Counted from the first letter of the stretch, positions 44,809-54,703 are shown. The stretch is 64,000 nucleotides of DNA from Nitrospirales bacterium (GCA_029261355.1 JAJDBM010000047.1:62001-126000); one strand, 5' to 3'. Numbers and translations are program-made. Notes: generated by a model not told the origin, from the letters alone.

Positions 44809-45840
44809 TTATTTGGATTCGCTGTATTTGCTCATGACAGGATGAAGTAGCTCAAGTACCGCCGAAGAGACTTCATCAACAGAAATTTGCTTCATACAGC
44901 TTTCTTCACCACGAGAACAGCCAGGATGAAAACAGGCTCGACAATCGAGTCCTTTATATATTGTCCTGACCTTAGGCCCACGTGGTCCCCAAACCTCCGG
45001 GTCGGTCGGCCCGAATAAAGCAACCACGGGACACCCTACTGCCGCAGCCATATGCATCAACCCTGTGTCGTTCCCGACAAAAAGACTGGCATTCTTCATG
45101 AACCCAGGTAATTCCAATAGGCTTGTCTCTCCAACCAGCGAGATCAAGGGCCCCTTTGCCTGCTCTTGAAGAAATGATGCCTCCTTTTGATCAGCGGCAT
45201 GTCCAACAAGCACAATAGGAATCCCCTTGTTCTGTAGCTTATTAATCAATATAGCAAAACGTTCAATCGGCCATGCCTTAAACCAATATCGAGCAGTCGT
45301 GTGTATCATCACCCAAGGCTGATGAAACAGTCTCAAGGTCTCGAGTTTTGTTTGAACAGTTATGGAATACTCTTCGGAGACATCTATTATCGGGTCAAAA
45401 GACAATGATGTGACACCCAAGGGCCGCAGTGCTTGCGCATGCTGAAAGATCATATGGCGATCATCTTCAAGCTCACCGTCAATACAATCTGAATACAGCA
45501 TACCTCTCCAGCGGTGCTCTCGATTAAACCCGATTCGGCGAGGTGCACCAGAAAACCAAGAAAGAAAGGCCGAACGATCACCATCGGTTAAATCAATCAC
45601 GCAATCAAAATGATGACTTCGAAGTTCTAAAAGAAATTGAAATTGCTCTCGAAAACTGCCACGAGCCATCACCAATACTTCATCAACATGGGGGTTGAAT
45701 GTAAGGACATCTTGCGTACCAGGATTCACAAGGCAGATTAATCTGGCAGCAGGATAATGTTCCCGTAACATCTTCAAGACTGGAAGTGAAAGAATCACAT
45801 CCCCAATATACCGTAACTTGATGATCAGGATGGTTTTCAT
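44809..45840 (-). CDS. GT9 family heptosyltransferase-like protein
   Basis: A 343-residue cytoplasmic/peripheral enzyme of glycosyltransferase family 9 (ADP-heptose:LPS heptosyltransferase). N-terminal 'YIGDVILSLPVLKMLREHYP' and C-terminal 'NDTGLMHMAAAVGCPVVALFGPTDP' are the family marks. It would add heptose to the LPS inner core. The C-terminal Cys cluster ('LDCRACFHPGCSRGEESCM', four Cys) is common in GT9. It is the last gene of the long minus-strand LPS block. I see four GT9 genes in all and cannot give a symbol to this one. Confidence 0.88.
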   Translation of the reverse strand: MKTILIIKLRYIGDVILSLPVLKMLREHYPAARLICLVNPGTQDVLTFNPHVDEVLVMARGSFREQFQFLLELRSHHFDCVIDLTDGDRSAFLSWFSGAPRRIGFNREHRWRGMLYSDCIDGELEDDRHMIFQHAQALRPLGVTSLSFDPIIDVSEEYSITVQTKLETLRLFHQPWVMIHTTARYWFKAWPIERFAILINKLQNKGIPIVLVGHAADQKEASFLQEQAKGPLISLVGETSLLELPGFMKNASLFVGNDTGLMHMAAAVGCPVVALFGPTDPEVWGPRGPKVRTIYKGLDCRACFHPGCSRGEESCMKQISVDEVSSAVLELLHPVMSKYSESK

Positions 45841-45970
45841 TAAATCATATTTGCGTCAACAATGATCGATGGGTTGGGAATATGATCAGGTAAGGACAAC
45901 GACTCACTCGTTCAAACAGTCATATTGTGACACGAAGGCACTAACAAGTATGAGATCGTAAAAGCAACGT

Positions 45971-47032
45971 CTAGTTACCCCAATCCTTCATGAGAAGAGG
46001 AATGACGTCTAAAACATCAGAAACAGTAAGCTCCAGTAAACAATGATAATCCCTCTCATAGTCGACCTGATGCCAATACGCGTCTTCGGGCTTTCCCTTC
46101 GTCACCATCATGGCTCGATTGCTCCAAGGCGCATATTGAACAGTGTCAGCGGCACCATAGAGTCCAATGACCTTCGGCTTGGTAAGCGCTGAGGCAATAT
46201 GCATGGGTCCAGTCACATTCGATATGACTAAATCCATTTCGCCTAATACCGCCATCAACTCACGTAGACTCGTTCTGCCAGAGAGGTCCAACGGGTGAAC
46301 AGTCATCTGTTCTCGGATTTCTTGACACACCACACGGTCATGTTCCCCGCCAACTAAGATGATAGTGGCATGGTATTTTTTTTGAAGCTTATCCGCCAAT
46401 TCGGCAAATCGTGTTGACGGCCACATTCTCCATGGTGATCCAGCTCCCGGCACAAGTCCAATGATACGGCCAGACGTCACATCTATCTCTGAAAGTAAGA
46501 GGTGCGCCTGCTGAGTTTCCTCTTCAGAAATATAGAGATCAAGCTGTGATTGTAAGACATCAATTTTTCCAACTAACGGCTGAACTAAGTCAAACTTCTG
46601 TTCAATAAGATGACGCTGACTTCGAGTAATGGGAATCGGGTGATTATAAAGAAATCCGCGAATTCTGCTTCGCACATCTTCTCCATATCGATCAGGTGCC
46701 CTGGAAAACCATGCCAGGAATGCACTCCTAGGGCCACTATATAAATCGATAATGGTGTCAAATTTTTCACGCCTGATGGCAAGAATAAACTTAATCCACT
46801 CAAAAAACTTCAATGCTTTTGATTGTAGCCGCTTCGCACGTCGGTCGATAACAAATACATGATCAAGCAGGGGGCTGTGGAGAAGAATATGAGCACTCGG
46901 TCCATCAGCCACAGCTGCCAAATAGGCATCGGGATACGTCTGTCGTAACTGCCGAATGATGGGAGTGATGAGAACAACATCACCAATAGCTCGGATAGCA
47001 ATAATTAACAGGCGTTGGGGGGTTCTGCTCAA
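45971..47032 (-). CDS. GT9 family heptosyltransferase-like protein
   Basis: A 353-residue GT9 protein with N-terminal 'AIGDVVLITPIIRQLRQTYPDAYL' and C-terminal 'NVTGPMHIASALTKPKVIGLYGAADT', where the usual D before TGPMH is N-V. It has no Cys cluster at the C-terminus, unlike its downstream neighbour. The start is TTG at 47032, since an in-frame stop lies five codons earlier and no other start codon is available between. It lies 130 bases before the next GT9 gene and 57 bases after the GT4 gene. An inner-core or outer-core heptose transfer is likely. Confidence 0.86.
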   Translation of the reverse strand: MSRTPQRLLIIAIRAIGDVVLITPIIRQLRQTYPDAYLAAVADGPSAHILLHSPLLDHVFVIDRRAKRLQSKALKFFEWIKFILAIRREKFDTIIDLYSGPRSAFLAWFSRAPDRYGEDVRSRIRGFLYNHPIPITRSQRHLIEQKFDLVQPLVGKIDVLQSQLDLYISEEETQQAHLLLSEIDVTSGRIIGLVPGAGSPWRMWPSTRFAELADKLQKKYHATIILVGGEHDRVVCQEIREQMTVHPLDLSGRTSLRELMAVLGEMDLVISNVTGPMHIASALTKPKVIGLYGAADTVQYAPWSNRAMMVTKGKPEDAYWHQVDYERDYHCLLELTVSDVLDVIPLLMKDWGN

Positions 47033-47089
47033 CCTACGATCACCATGTCACGATCGATCTCCACACACAGGCACACCTTTTACTGTTGC

Positions 47090-48184
47090 TCAAACATTCA
47101 CGACACGGTCATACAAACTAGCCGTCTGCATGGCTGTCTGATCCCAAGAGAACTGTTTTACACGCTGCAAGCCAGCTTCACGCAAACGACGTTGAAGGGC
47201 GGGATCGGTCAATATACGTTGAATGGCATCTTTCATGGCCATAGCATCTACAGGATCCACCATGAGTGCTGCATCCCCAACCACCTCAGGCAATGAAGAG
47301 GTTTGAGAACAGACGACAGGACAACCACAGGCCATGGCTTCTAATACGGGAAGTCCAAACCCCTCGTACAATGACGGAAAAACAAAGACAGAGGCCTGTT
47401 GATAATAGCGGATCAATTGTTGATCGGACACAACGCCGGAGTACCTGGTCTGTGCCTCAATCCCTTTTTGCTTCACCAACTGATGAAGCGTTCCCTGCTT
47501 ATCGACATCACCCACGAGGATTAACTGAAAGCAAATCCGAATCGCTTCTGGCAACAATGAAAAGGCAAGGATAAGCGTTTGAATATTTTTGGTTGGATCA
47601 GACCCTGCGACACACAACACAGAGGGGAGCGACTCAGAATCATGAGCATCTTCCTCTGAACGTGGCAGAAACTTCTTGTGTTCAACCCCCTGAGGAATGA
47701 CCGTCACCAATTCAGACGGCACACCCAATGTCTCAACTATATCCTTCCGAGAACATTCAGATACTGTAATAATATGATCAATATTCTTCAAAGGACGGGG
47801 AATCAACAAGCGTTTGACTAACCCAGATACATTCAAATGCTTGGACGTTTTTGGATAGAGTAATGGCTTAACATCATGAATGGTCACAATAAATTTCCCA
47901 CGTTTTACAGCGAGACTTGAATCATAGGGAAAATGTAGAAGGTCATACCTCCCCACCAACACCGTCGCCATCTGCTCCCAAAACCGCCTTTTAAAAACTG
48001 GATATCGACAAACATGATAGTGGATATTGGCCCGCGGTGTGAACGGTGAAGAATCAACCGGCATGAGAATCTCATATTCATTATCTTGATCAACGCGACC
48101 AAGGCTTTCGATGAGATTCTGTGTATATCGACCAAGCCCAACATTAAAGTCTCGTAAATGCCACGCCGCAATCACAATTTTCAT
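47090..48184 (-). CDS. GT4 family glycosyltransferase
   Basis: A 364-residue GT-B glycosyltransferase. The C-terminal half has the family 4 motif: 'SVFVFPSLYEGFGLPVLEAMACGCPVVCSQTSSLPEVVGDAA', with the nucleotide-sugar Glu in E-x7-E (EGFGLPVLE). The N-terminal half is the acceptor domain ('GLGRYTQNLIESL'). It adds a hexose such as mannose or glucose to the LPS core or O-chain, and the sugar cannot be told. Placed in the core assembly block, 82 bases after the GT2 gene. Confidence 0.9.
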   Translation of the reverse strand: MKIVIAAWHLRDFNVGLGRYTQNLIESLGRVDQDNEYEILMPVDSSPFTPRANIHYHVCRYPVFKRRFWEQMATVLVGRYDLLHFPYDSSLAVKRGKFIVTIHDVKPLLYPKTSKHLNVSGLVKRLLIPRPLKNIDHIITVSECSRKDIVETLGVPSELVTVIPQGVEHKKFLPRSEEDAHDSESLPSVLCVAGSDPTKNIQTLILAFSLLPEAIRICFQLILVGDVDKQGTLHQLVKQKGIEAQTRYSGVVSDQQLIRYYQQASVFVFPSLYEGFGLPVLEAMACGCPVVCSQTSSLPEVVGDAALMVDPVDAMAMKDAIQRILTDPALQRRLREAGLQRVKQFSWDQTAMQTASLYDRVVNV

Positions 48185-48266
48185 GAGGTCAAGACTTTCT
48201 TAATGTTTCTCAGCTTGACGATTCTTTATTATTCACGTGACAAAATCGGCATTCAAAATCTGAGTA

Positions 48267-49040
48267 TTATTTTGATTCATCGGCAATCTGCGATTCCAAG
48301 AGTTTTGTATATTTGACAAAAGTGTACATACTGGCAAAGACAGCAAAAATCACCCCTCGGGTGCCGTCTCTATACCCTTTTTTTATAATATAGGTTTTAA
48401 AAAAAATCACGAATGGATTACAGACCAAATGGTACCAAGCAACCGTCTTCTGTGACTTAGATTTTTCCGAAGCTGCTAGCGTCGTGTAAAGATTAAATTT
48501 TCCAAAATGATCATGAATTTCACGCTCGGTGTAATGTTCTAGAGGCTGTAACAAAGTTCCGACATGTCCATCAATCATCAGATTTTCATGCACAGTCACA
48601 TCATTGTATCTGCCCCGACCTCTCTGAAGGAGCCTAATCTGGTAGTCAGGATAGGCTCCTCCCCAGCGAACCCATTGACCATAAAAATAATTTTTTCGAG
48701 GTAAACGAAAGGCCACCGATTTCGTTGATGATCGATGTAAGTGTTCCAAAATTTCGGTTCTTAACTCTTCACTCACGCGCTCATCTGCATCGAGAATCAA
48801 GATCCAATCAGAAGAAACTTGCTCAAACCCAAAATTCTTTTGAGGACCAAACCCTGGCCATGGACGAACAAACACATCCGTCGTATGTGTTTTTGCCAAT
48901 TCGGCCGTGCCATCAGTACTCTGTGCATCCACCACGATCACTTCATCAGCCCAATTCACGCTCTGTAAACATTCCAAGATATTCTTGGCCTCGTTTTTCG
49001 TAATAACAACCACTGCAAGTGTAAGAACTGAACTAGCCAT
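48267..49040 (-). CDS. GT2 family (WaaE/KdtX-like) glycosyltransferase
   Basis: A 257-residue GT-A enzyme of family 2. Metal-binding motif 'LDADERVSEEL' (about residues 83-93), nucleotide-sugar loop 'VVVITKNEAKNI' near the N-terminus and the family-typical 'FGPQKNFGFEQ' segment. In enteric bacteria WaaE adds glucose to heptose I of the core. Its ATG (49040) overlaps the TAA stop of the upstream gene (TAATG), so the two are translationally coupled. A close paralogue lies at 51077-51850. Confidence 0.85.
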   Translation of the reverse strand: MASSVLTLAVVVITKNEAKNILECLQSVNWADEVIVVDAQSTDGTAELAKTHTTDVFVRPWPGFGPQKNFGFEQVSSDWILILDADERVSEELRTEILEHLHRSSTKSVAFRLPRKNYFYGQWVRWGGAYPDYQIRLLQRGRGRYNDVTVHENLMIDGHVGTLLQPLEHYTEREIHDHFGKFNLYTTLAASEKSKSQKTVAWYHLVCNPFVIFFKTYIIKKGYRDGTRGVIFAVFASMYTFVKYTKLLESQIADESK

Positions 49041-49879
49041 TACCCCTTAAACCCGTGCCTAATCACTTCTCGATAAAATTTCCAGTTAAGCCAACGATTG
49101 CGTCTAACTCGCAATCGTGGCGCATTCTTGATTCTGTTATCCATGACTGGAGGATGGCGACCGTCAAAGTCTTTTAAAATGTCGTAGTTGGGAAACTCTG
49201 CTTGCAGTGCAGCTTCTCGATCCAATTCTTCTGGTGAACGGGTTTCCCCATGCCACCATGATTCCATTTCGCACTTTTTCTCACGAAACACGGTTGCATC
49301 TTTTACCCATCCATAGTGAAAAATCCTAGCCGGGATGACTCGACCATAGGGTGCACTTTTGAGCATCTTGGAAGATTCTTGAGTTCGAAAATCGCAGCAA
49401 TCTGTCGTTGAATAAATATTCCTATAATTCTTAATAATTCTGGTGGCTTTACGATACATCCAAGGATCTTGAGACCAATAGTCTCCCTTAAAATGAAGCA
49501 CACGAAAGACTAGCCCAAGAACCTGTTCATCCGACAAGTGTTCCTCCATTGCCTCACGAATAATATGATGGTCTTCCTCATGAATCACTTCATCACCTTG
49601 AATAAGGAATGCCCAATCTCCCGTACAATGGGATAGTGCGATATCTTGCTGGTTGCCCAATATCCGACCATCTCGTTTCAACGTGTCATCCCATACACTT
49701 TCAACAATTTTTATACGTTTGTCATCGAATGACTGAATAAGCTCGAGAGTCTCATCTTCCGAATTACCAACATTCACCACAAACTCATCAACCACTGGCA
49801 ATACAGAGGTAATGGCTTCACATATCGGAAAATCATACTTGATGGCATTCCGAATAAAAGTAAATCCACTGACTTTCAT
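49040..49879 (-). CDS. GT2-like glycosyltransferase
   Basis: A 279-residue protein with GT-A-like layout: 'FTFIRNAIKYDFPICEAITSVLPVVDEFVVNVGNSEDETLELI' at the N-terminus and 'FLIQGDEVIHEEDHHII' for the metal site, in which the DxD is GDE. It is distantly related to family 2 and seen in LPS and O-antigen clusters, but its sugar is not known. AGGAA lies nine bases upstream of the ATG. The last base of the stop overlaps the start of the next GT2 gene. Confidence 0.75.
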   Translation of the reverse strand: MKVSGFTFIRNAIKYDFPICEAITSVLPVVDEFVVNVGNSEDETLELIQSFDDKRIKIVESVWDDTLKRDGRILGNQQDIALSHCTGDWAFLIQGDEVIHEEDHHIIREAMEEHLSDEQVLGLVFRVLHFKGDYWSQDPWMYRKATRIIKNYRNIYSTTDCCDFRTQESSKMLKSAPYGRVIPARIFHYGWVKDATVFREKKCEMESWWHGETRSPEELDREAALQAEFPNYDILKDFDGRHPPVMDNRIKNAPRLRVRRNRWLNWKFYREVIRHGFKG

Positions 49880-49900
49880 AGCTTCATTCCTAGAAATCGC

Positions 49901-51046
49901 TTAGTTCATTGCAAGAAGAAATTCATCACAGACCGCCTCAGTATGTTCAAGCATGTTGACCAAGCTATACGATTCCTCAACATGCTTACGAGCTGTTTTC
50001 CCCAAAACATCCCGAAGACTTGGATTAGTAATAAGTCGACACATCTCATAAGCCAAGGCCTCGGCATCTAGTGGCTCCACGAGCAGCCCAGTAACCTCAT
50101 GCTTCACAATTTCAGAAATACTTCCCACATTGGTTGCAATGACAGGTCTTTCCATCGCCATAGCTTGGGAGACACTTTGCGGAACGCCTTCAACACCAAT
50201 AGAGGCAAGGACAAAGATATCCATACGTGCCAATACTTGAGCCACATCATCGCAAAACCCAGTGAGCAGGACAGAATCTTGCAACCCGAGGGCATCACGT
50301 TTCTGAGCGATCGACGCATAGTCCGGACCATCACCGACGATCAAAAATTTCACATTGGAAAATTTCACTACCACTAACTTGGCCGCATCTAAGAAGTAGC
50401 TTAGGCCTTTGTACGTTCGAAAAAAGACCACGGTCCCAATAACAATATCCGGGTGATTCGAGCTTTCCCCAGAATTCACGTTGTTTTTTTGAACCTGAAG
50501 AGAGAAGGTCTCTAAGTCCACTCCAGTTGGTATGGAGATGACTCGAGAAGGAGGCATTCCAGTTTGAGTCATGACAATACGACGAACTGCTTCACCAGTT
50601 GTGAGTACCACATGTGGTAAATAGCGATACAGTAGACGATGACGCCACGTCTGAGAGATTCTCGTTGATTTATGGCGAGTACGAATAATGAGTGGATGTT
50701 TCGGTGATAAACGCCCAGCAATGGAAGCAGTCCAACTATCTATTGATCCATGAGTATTAACGACCTGGATATTATGCTTCACGATAATCTTTAAAAAGAC
50801 AAGAATAAGCCATATCCATCTTATTCGATTCATTGAAACTTCTTCGATACAGACACCTCGCTCTCTTGCGAGCCCAGCAAGTCGGCTGTAAGGTGGGACC
50901 GCTAACACCACATAATGCCCCCGCTTCAACATGCCACAGACTTCATGTAAAACACGAAACTCCTGGCCGCCAAGTTCTAAGGACGATTCAGTATGAAGAA
51001 TTCGTAATGGTTTATCTTGACGTCTAGGTGGCACCATAAGAATCAC
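49901..51046 (-). CDS. GT4 family glycosyltransferase
   Basis: A 381-residue GT-B enzyme. The N-terminal domain carries 'ESSLELGGQEFRVLHEVCGML', typical of LPS GT4 proteins, and the C-terminal domain has 'DIFVLASIGVEGVPQSVSQAMAMERPVIATNVGSISEIV' with E-x7-like donor site (EGVPQSVSQ). The start is GTG at 51046 or ATG at 51037; no SD decides. It lies 22 bases before the start of the next gene and 31 bases after the GT2 gene, so it is part of the core operon. The sugar is unknown. Confidence 0.88.
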   Translation of the reverse strand: MILMVPPRRQDKPLRILHTESSLELGGQEFRVLHEVCGMLKRGHYVVLAVPPYSRLAGLARERGVCIEEVSMNRIRWIWLILVFLKIIVKHNIQVVNTHGSIDSWTASIAGRLSPKHPLIIRTRHKSTRISQTWRHRLLYRYLPHVVLTTGEAVRRIVMTQTGMPPSRVISIPTGVDLETFSLQVQKNNVNSGESSNHPDIVIGTVVFFRTYKGLSYFLDAAKLVVVKFSNVKFLIVGDGPDYASIAQKRDALGLQDSVLLTGFCDDVAQVLARMDIFVLASIGVEGVPQSVSQAMAMERPVIATNVGSISEIVKHEVTGLLVEPLDAEALAYEMCRLITNPSLRDVLGKTARKHVEESYSLVNMLEHTEAVCDEFLLAMN

Positions 51047-51076
51047 GAGAAAGGTATCTCATCAGGCAACAGCCTA

Positions 51077-51850
51077 TCAATAAAAATCCTTCTGCTTCTC
51101 AAGCTCCCAAAACTTAGCGTACTTGATGAAGGTATAGTAAGCATACAACCCAGACAACACCAGACCAGGTTTTCCATCAAGAAACCCACGACGCATAATA
51201 TACATCTTAAAAAATGTAAATAATGGATGTGTCAATAGTTGATGGCAATGAAACCGACGACGACGCTTACACATTTCTTCTGCCATCAAAGACGAATAGC
51301 GATCCATTTTCAGGAAATAATGATCGATATTTCGGAATGGGTATTGCTGGATTGAATTCTCCAGAAACCCGACAGACCCTGTCACATCAAAACTTTCATG
51401 GACAAGATCATCCGTATATCGCATATGCGCCTTATGAAAGAATTGAGGTTGTCGGTAATCTGGATACCACCCGCAGTGCTTAATCCATCGGCCAAGAAAA
51501 TAATTCCACCGTGGAACAAAATAGGCATGAGCGTCAGGCCCATTCTCCAGCTTTTTCCGAATTTCATCTCTCACTTCAGTGGTCGCACGCTCATCGGTAT
51601 CTAAACTAAATATCCAATCATAACTCGCATGAGCCATTGCTTCATTTCTCAACCGCCCAAACCCATGAAATTCATGTTGATACACCTTATCTGTATATTC
51701 TTGGCTAATGGACGTGGTGAGGTCAGTGCTATATGAATCGACCACAATAATTTCATCGGCCCAATAGAGACTCTCCAAACATAACCGCATATTGGCTTCA
51801 TCGTTATACGCAATCACCACAGCCGATACTTTAGGATGAACAGAGGTCAT
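51077..51850 (-). CDS. GT2 family (WaaE/KdtX-like) glycosyltransferase
   Basis: A 257-residue GT-A enzyme, a paralogue of the gene at 48267 with equal length and the same order of motifs: 'VVIAYNDEANMRLCLESLYWADEIIVVDSYSTD', 'FSLDTDERATTEV' (DxD at about residue 84-86) and the 'FGRLRNEAMAHA' segment. It would add a hexose to the inner core. It lies 51 bases downstream of the waaC-like gene and 31 bases before the GT4 gene. Confidence 0.87.
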   Translation of the reverse strand: MTSVHPKVSAVVIAYNDEANMRLCLESLYWADEIIVVDSYSTDLTTSISQEYTDKVYQHEFHGFGRLRNEAMAHASYDWIFSLDTDERATTEVRDEIRKKLENGPDAHAYFVPRWNYFLGRWIKHCGWYPDYRQPQFFHKAHMRYTDDLVHESFDVTGSVGFLENSIQQYPFRNIDHYFLKMDRYSSLMAEEMCKRRRRFHCHQLLTHPLFTFFKMYIMRRGFLDGKPGLVLSGLYAYYTFIKYAKFWELEKQKDFY

Positions 51851-51901
51851 TACAATTGTCTCATCAACATCATTTCATCACGACCTTGAGTATGCCCACA
51901 T

Positions 51902-52972
51902 TCAAACAGGCAAGCGGTAAAGACGAGAGTCATTCAACAACATGCGGGCCGAGGCAACCACATCATCGACAGTAATAGCTGTGAGACATTCTTTTTGTGA
52001 GACCTGGTGGCAAGATCTCTTCCCACAAGGACGACAGGAAATTTCTGCGTTCATTACACGATGCCCACTGTTCCCATATGGTCCTGTTGCGATGGCATTT
52101 GTTGGACCAAAAATTCCAAGAACAGGAATACCCACGGCTGCAGCAATATGAATGGGCGCTGAATCGTTGGCAATCAACAAGTCTGTTTGACGCAACAAAA
52201 TTCCCAGCTGTCGAATCCGAACTTTCCCAACCATATTAATAAGCCCGGGAGCTCTAATCTGATCAAATTTTTCGACTATCCATTCTTGAGAACACGATCC
52301 AAGTAAGACGATTTTACATGCTGTCCATTGAGAAATCTCGTGTGCTAACGCGACAAAACGATCCAAAGGCCAGCACTTCACCTCCCCACGTGAAAGTGGT
52401 GCAATCGCAATGAGCCTATCCTCCGGCTGCACATCAGCATGCCTCAACCATTCCGCCACTTCCTCTTGATCCGATTCTAACTGAGGAATCCAAAATTTAG
52501 GATGAGACACATTGGCACCCAAATACTTCGCAACAGTTAGATTCCTATCAACGGCATGCATATCTAAGAGTCGCCAAGAACGATTCATCGGTAGAGGGAG
52601 CTCGATCCGATCGGTATAAAACCAAGGACTGCCCTCTCGTCCCTTAGCAAATCCAATTCTAGTCATTGCCCCTGTTAACAGTGCTAATAGACCTGTTCGA
52701 AAAAGTCCCTGTAGGTCCACGACTAAATCAAACTGCCCCTGACGAACTCGCCGAATGAGCGATGGCCAATGACGAAGACCAAAATTCACAGGCATAATTT
52801 CATTCAAGTAAGGATTGCCCTCTAACATCTCAGCCCATTCTTCCTTGACCATCCATACAATCTTTGATTCAGGATACAGATGTCTCAAGGCGGTAAGCGT
52901 TGGCAAAGCATGAATGACATCACCCAATGAACTTGGCTTGAGAATGAGTATGCGCTTTGGCATCAGAATCAT
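51902..52972 (-). CDS. GT9 heptosyltransferase I-like protein
   Basis: A 356-residue GT9 enzyme with N-terminal 'ILILKPSSLGDVIHALPTLTALRHLYP', the segment typical of WaaC-type heptosyltransferase I, and C-terminal 'NDSAPIHIAAAVGIPVLGIFGPTNA'. The D-x-A-P-x-H is the WaaC-like spelling, against D-T-G-P/L-M-H in the other GT9 proteins here. It would add the first L-glycero-D-manno-heptose to Kdo. A Cys-rich segment (SCRPCGKRSCHQVSQKECL) near 322-340 is present. It follows gmhB by 74 bases. The exact identity as waaC is probable, not proven. Confidence 0.87.
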   Translation of the reverse strand: MILMPKRILILKPSSLGDVIHALPTLTALRHLYPESKIVWMVKEEWAEMLEGNPYLNEIMPVNFGLRHWPSLIRRVRQGQFDLVVDLQGLFRTGLLALLTGAMTRIGFAKGREGSPWFYTDRIELPLPMNRSWRLLDMHAVDRNLTVAKYLGANVSHPKFWIPQLESDQEEVAEWLRHADVQPEDRLIAIAPLSRGEVKCWPLDRFVALAHEISQWTACKIVLLGSCSQEWIVEKFDQIRAPGLINMVGKVRIRQLGILLRQTDLLIANDSAPIHIAAAVGIPVLGIFGPTNAIATGPYGNSGHRVMNAEISCRPCGKRSCHQVSQKECLTAITVDDVVASARMLLNDSRLYRLPV

Positions 52973-53046
52973 GTATTACCCAGACCAATTCAAATAGGAT
53001 TCAAAATCAATAGGATTCAAACCTCACCAAGAACAATTCAAGACCT

Positions 53047-53640
53047 TCACTTATACTCTCGCCAGGTTCTGGTTAAGGCATCCTGCAAAATCCAATCAAC
53101 AGCCCCGCTAAAACTTAAAGTAATACATTCAATCTGAACATCCCCACGGTGATGGGCCTCAATGGCAGGTTGACTTTCAGAACTTGTTGTCACCAACACC
53201 CCGATCGCACCAACAACATTTGCCAGTTCAACATCAGCCAATTTATCTCCCACCATATAACTACATGCGCCCGCAATACCTAAGGCCTCTTTTGCCTGAT
53301 GAATAAGGCCAGGTCGTGGCTTTCGACAATCACACCCGTCATCAGGAAGATGAGGACAGTAAAAGATGGCATCTAAAGCACCTCCTCCCTCTTTCAACAA
53401 CCGTTCAAGCTTATCGTGAATGGCTGATAATTCTACCGCCGTCATGTATTTCCGTCCCACGGCTGATTGATTCGTGACAAGAACCACACGACTACCAGCT
53501 TGCTTCAGGCGTGCCACAGCTTCAACAACTCCAGGAAATAAAATTAACCCATCAGGATGCGTCAAATACCCCGGATCATCATTAAGTGTCCCGTCACGAT
53601 CGACAAAAACCGTGATGCCGTCAAGAACAGATTTTATCAT
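53047..53640 (-). CDS. gmhB: D-glycero-D-manno-heptose 1,7-bisphosphate phosphatase
   Basis: A 197-residue HAD-family phosphatase that removes the 7-phosphate of heptose 1,7-bisphosphate in the ADP-heptose route. The nucleophile Asp is in 'VDRDGTLNDDPGYL' (first DxD), the second motif is 'VTNQSAV', and the zinc site 'CPHLPDDGCDCRKPRPG' near 110-126 has the C-x-H and C-x-C ligands of GmhB. It lies inside the heptosyltransferase cluster and its start overlaps the end of the upstream waaF-like gene by 20 bases, so they are coupled. Confidence 0.93.
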   Translation of the reverse strand: MIKSVLDGITVFVDRDGTLNDDPGYLTHPDGLILFPGVVEAVARLKQAGSRVVLVTNQSAVGRKYMTAVELSAIHDKLERLLKEGGGALDAIFYCPHLPDDGCDCRKPRPGLIHQAKEALGIAGACSYMVGDKLADVELANVVGAIGVLVTTSSESQPAIEAHHRGDVQIECITLSFSGAVDWILQDALTRTWREYK

Positions 53641-54703
53641 TCATCTTTCTCTCGAATTGCTGCATCGCTAAATCATAGACTTCCTGAACCGTCACCTGCG
53701 TCATGCAACGATGGTCAATTGGACACGAACGCAAAAAACAAGGCGCACAAGCAACGGGGTGCCGAACCACTGTCCCCTCGGAACCATATGGAGCAGTATG
53801 ATGTGGGTCTGTTGAACCAAAAATTGCGACCATAGGAACATTCAAGGCGGCAGCTATATGCATAGGTCCCGTATCATTCGTCAGAAAAAGCGAACATCGC
53901 TGGACTATGCCCATTAACTCACGAAGAGTTGTCCTCCCAGTGAGAATGACTGGCTTACACCTCATCAATGAGGCGATGGCCTGCGCAAGGGACTCTTCAC
54001 CGACTCCACCGACCAACACGCACTGTACTTGGCTATGGGAATCAACTCTCTCACTAATTTTCGCCATGACTCGGTCAGCCAACTCAGCGAAACGATCAGG
54101 CAGCCATCGCTTGGAGGTACCATACACCGATCCTGGGTTCAGACCAATTAAATAGTCTCCAGGTTTCATGGTCAATTCTGGGAAACGTGCATCAACGCTC
54201 AGTTCATCTGCCGGAGACACAATCAATTGTAAACGACGTGGGTGGACCTTCCCGATTAGCCCATGAATCAACGATTGATAATACTGAACTTGATGCTCTC
54301 CTCGTTTGTGAACTGATACGGTAACCGCTTTTGAGAGGAACATGGATCTTCCATCTGTTCCGTATCCCCATCGATTCGGAATTCCAGCCAAAAAAGTCAG
54401 GAAAGCCGCCTCAAACGCATTCTGGAACAGTATGGCCAATTCAAACTCAGAACGTCGCAATAGTTGAATGAGGCGTAATCTCCCCAATAAGCCAGCATGG
54501 GTTCCCTGGTATTCATAACTCAACACTTGATCAATACTTTTGTGCTTCTGCAATAATTCAAGAATTGCAGGTCTTCCCCATAAGGTAATCGTCGCATTTG
54601 GGTAAAACTCTCTTAAGTCTTGTAATGCAGGTGTACACATCACCGCATCGCCAATCCAATTCGGTGCCCTCACAATAATTCTTGATATTGCCTGATTATG
54701 CAT
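53621..54703 (-). CDS. waaF: GT9 heptosyltransferase II-like protein
   Basis: A 360-residue GT9 enzyme that adds the second heptose to the LPS inner core. N-terminal 'RAPNWIGDAVMCTPALQDLREFYP' is the WaaF spelling, and 'LNPGSVYGTSKRWLPDRFAELADR' and C-terminal 'NDTGPMHIAAALNVPMVAIFGSTDP' also fit WaaF. A Cys-rich end 'CAPCFLRSCPIDHRCM' is typical. AGGTGA lies about seven bases upstream of the ATG. It overlaps gmhB by 20 bases and is 74 bases after lpxK. Confidence 0.9.
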   Translation of the reverse strand: MHNQAISRIIVRAPNWIGDAVMCTPALQDLREFYPNATITLWGRPAILELLQKHKSIDQVLSYEYQGTHAGLLGRLRLIQLLRRSEFELAILFQNAFEAAFLTFLAGIPNRWGYGTDGRSMFLSKAVTVSVHKRGEHQVQYYQSLIHGLIGKVHPRRLQLIVSPADELSVDARFPELTMKPGDYLIGLNPGSVYGTSKRWLPDRFAELADRVMAKISERVDSHSQVQCVLVGGVGEESLAQAIASLMRCKPVILTGRTTLRELMGIVQRCSLFLTNDTGPMHIAAALNVPMVAIFGSTDPHHTAPYGSEGTVVRHPVACAPCFLRSCPIDHRCMTQVTVQEVYDLAMQQFERKMNDKICS

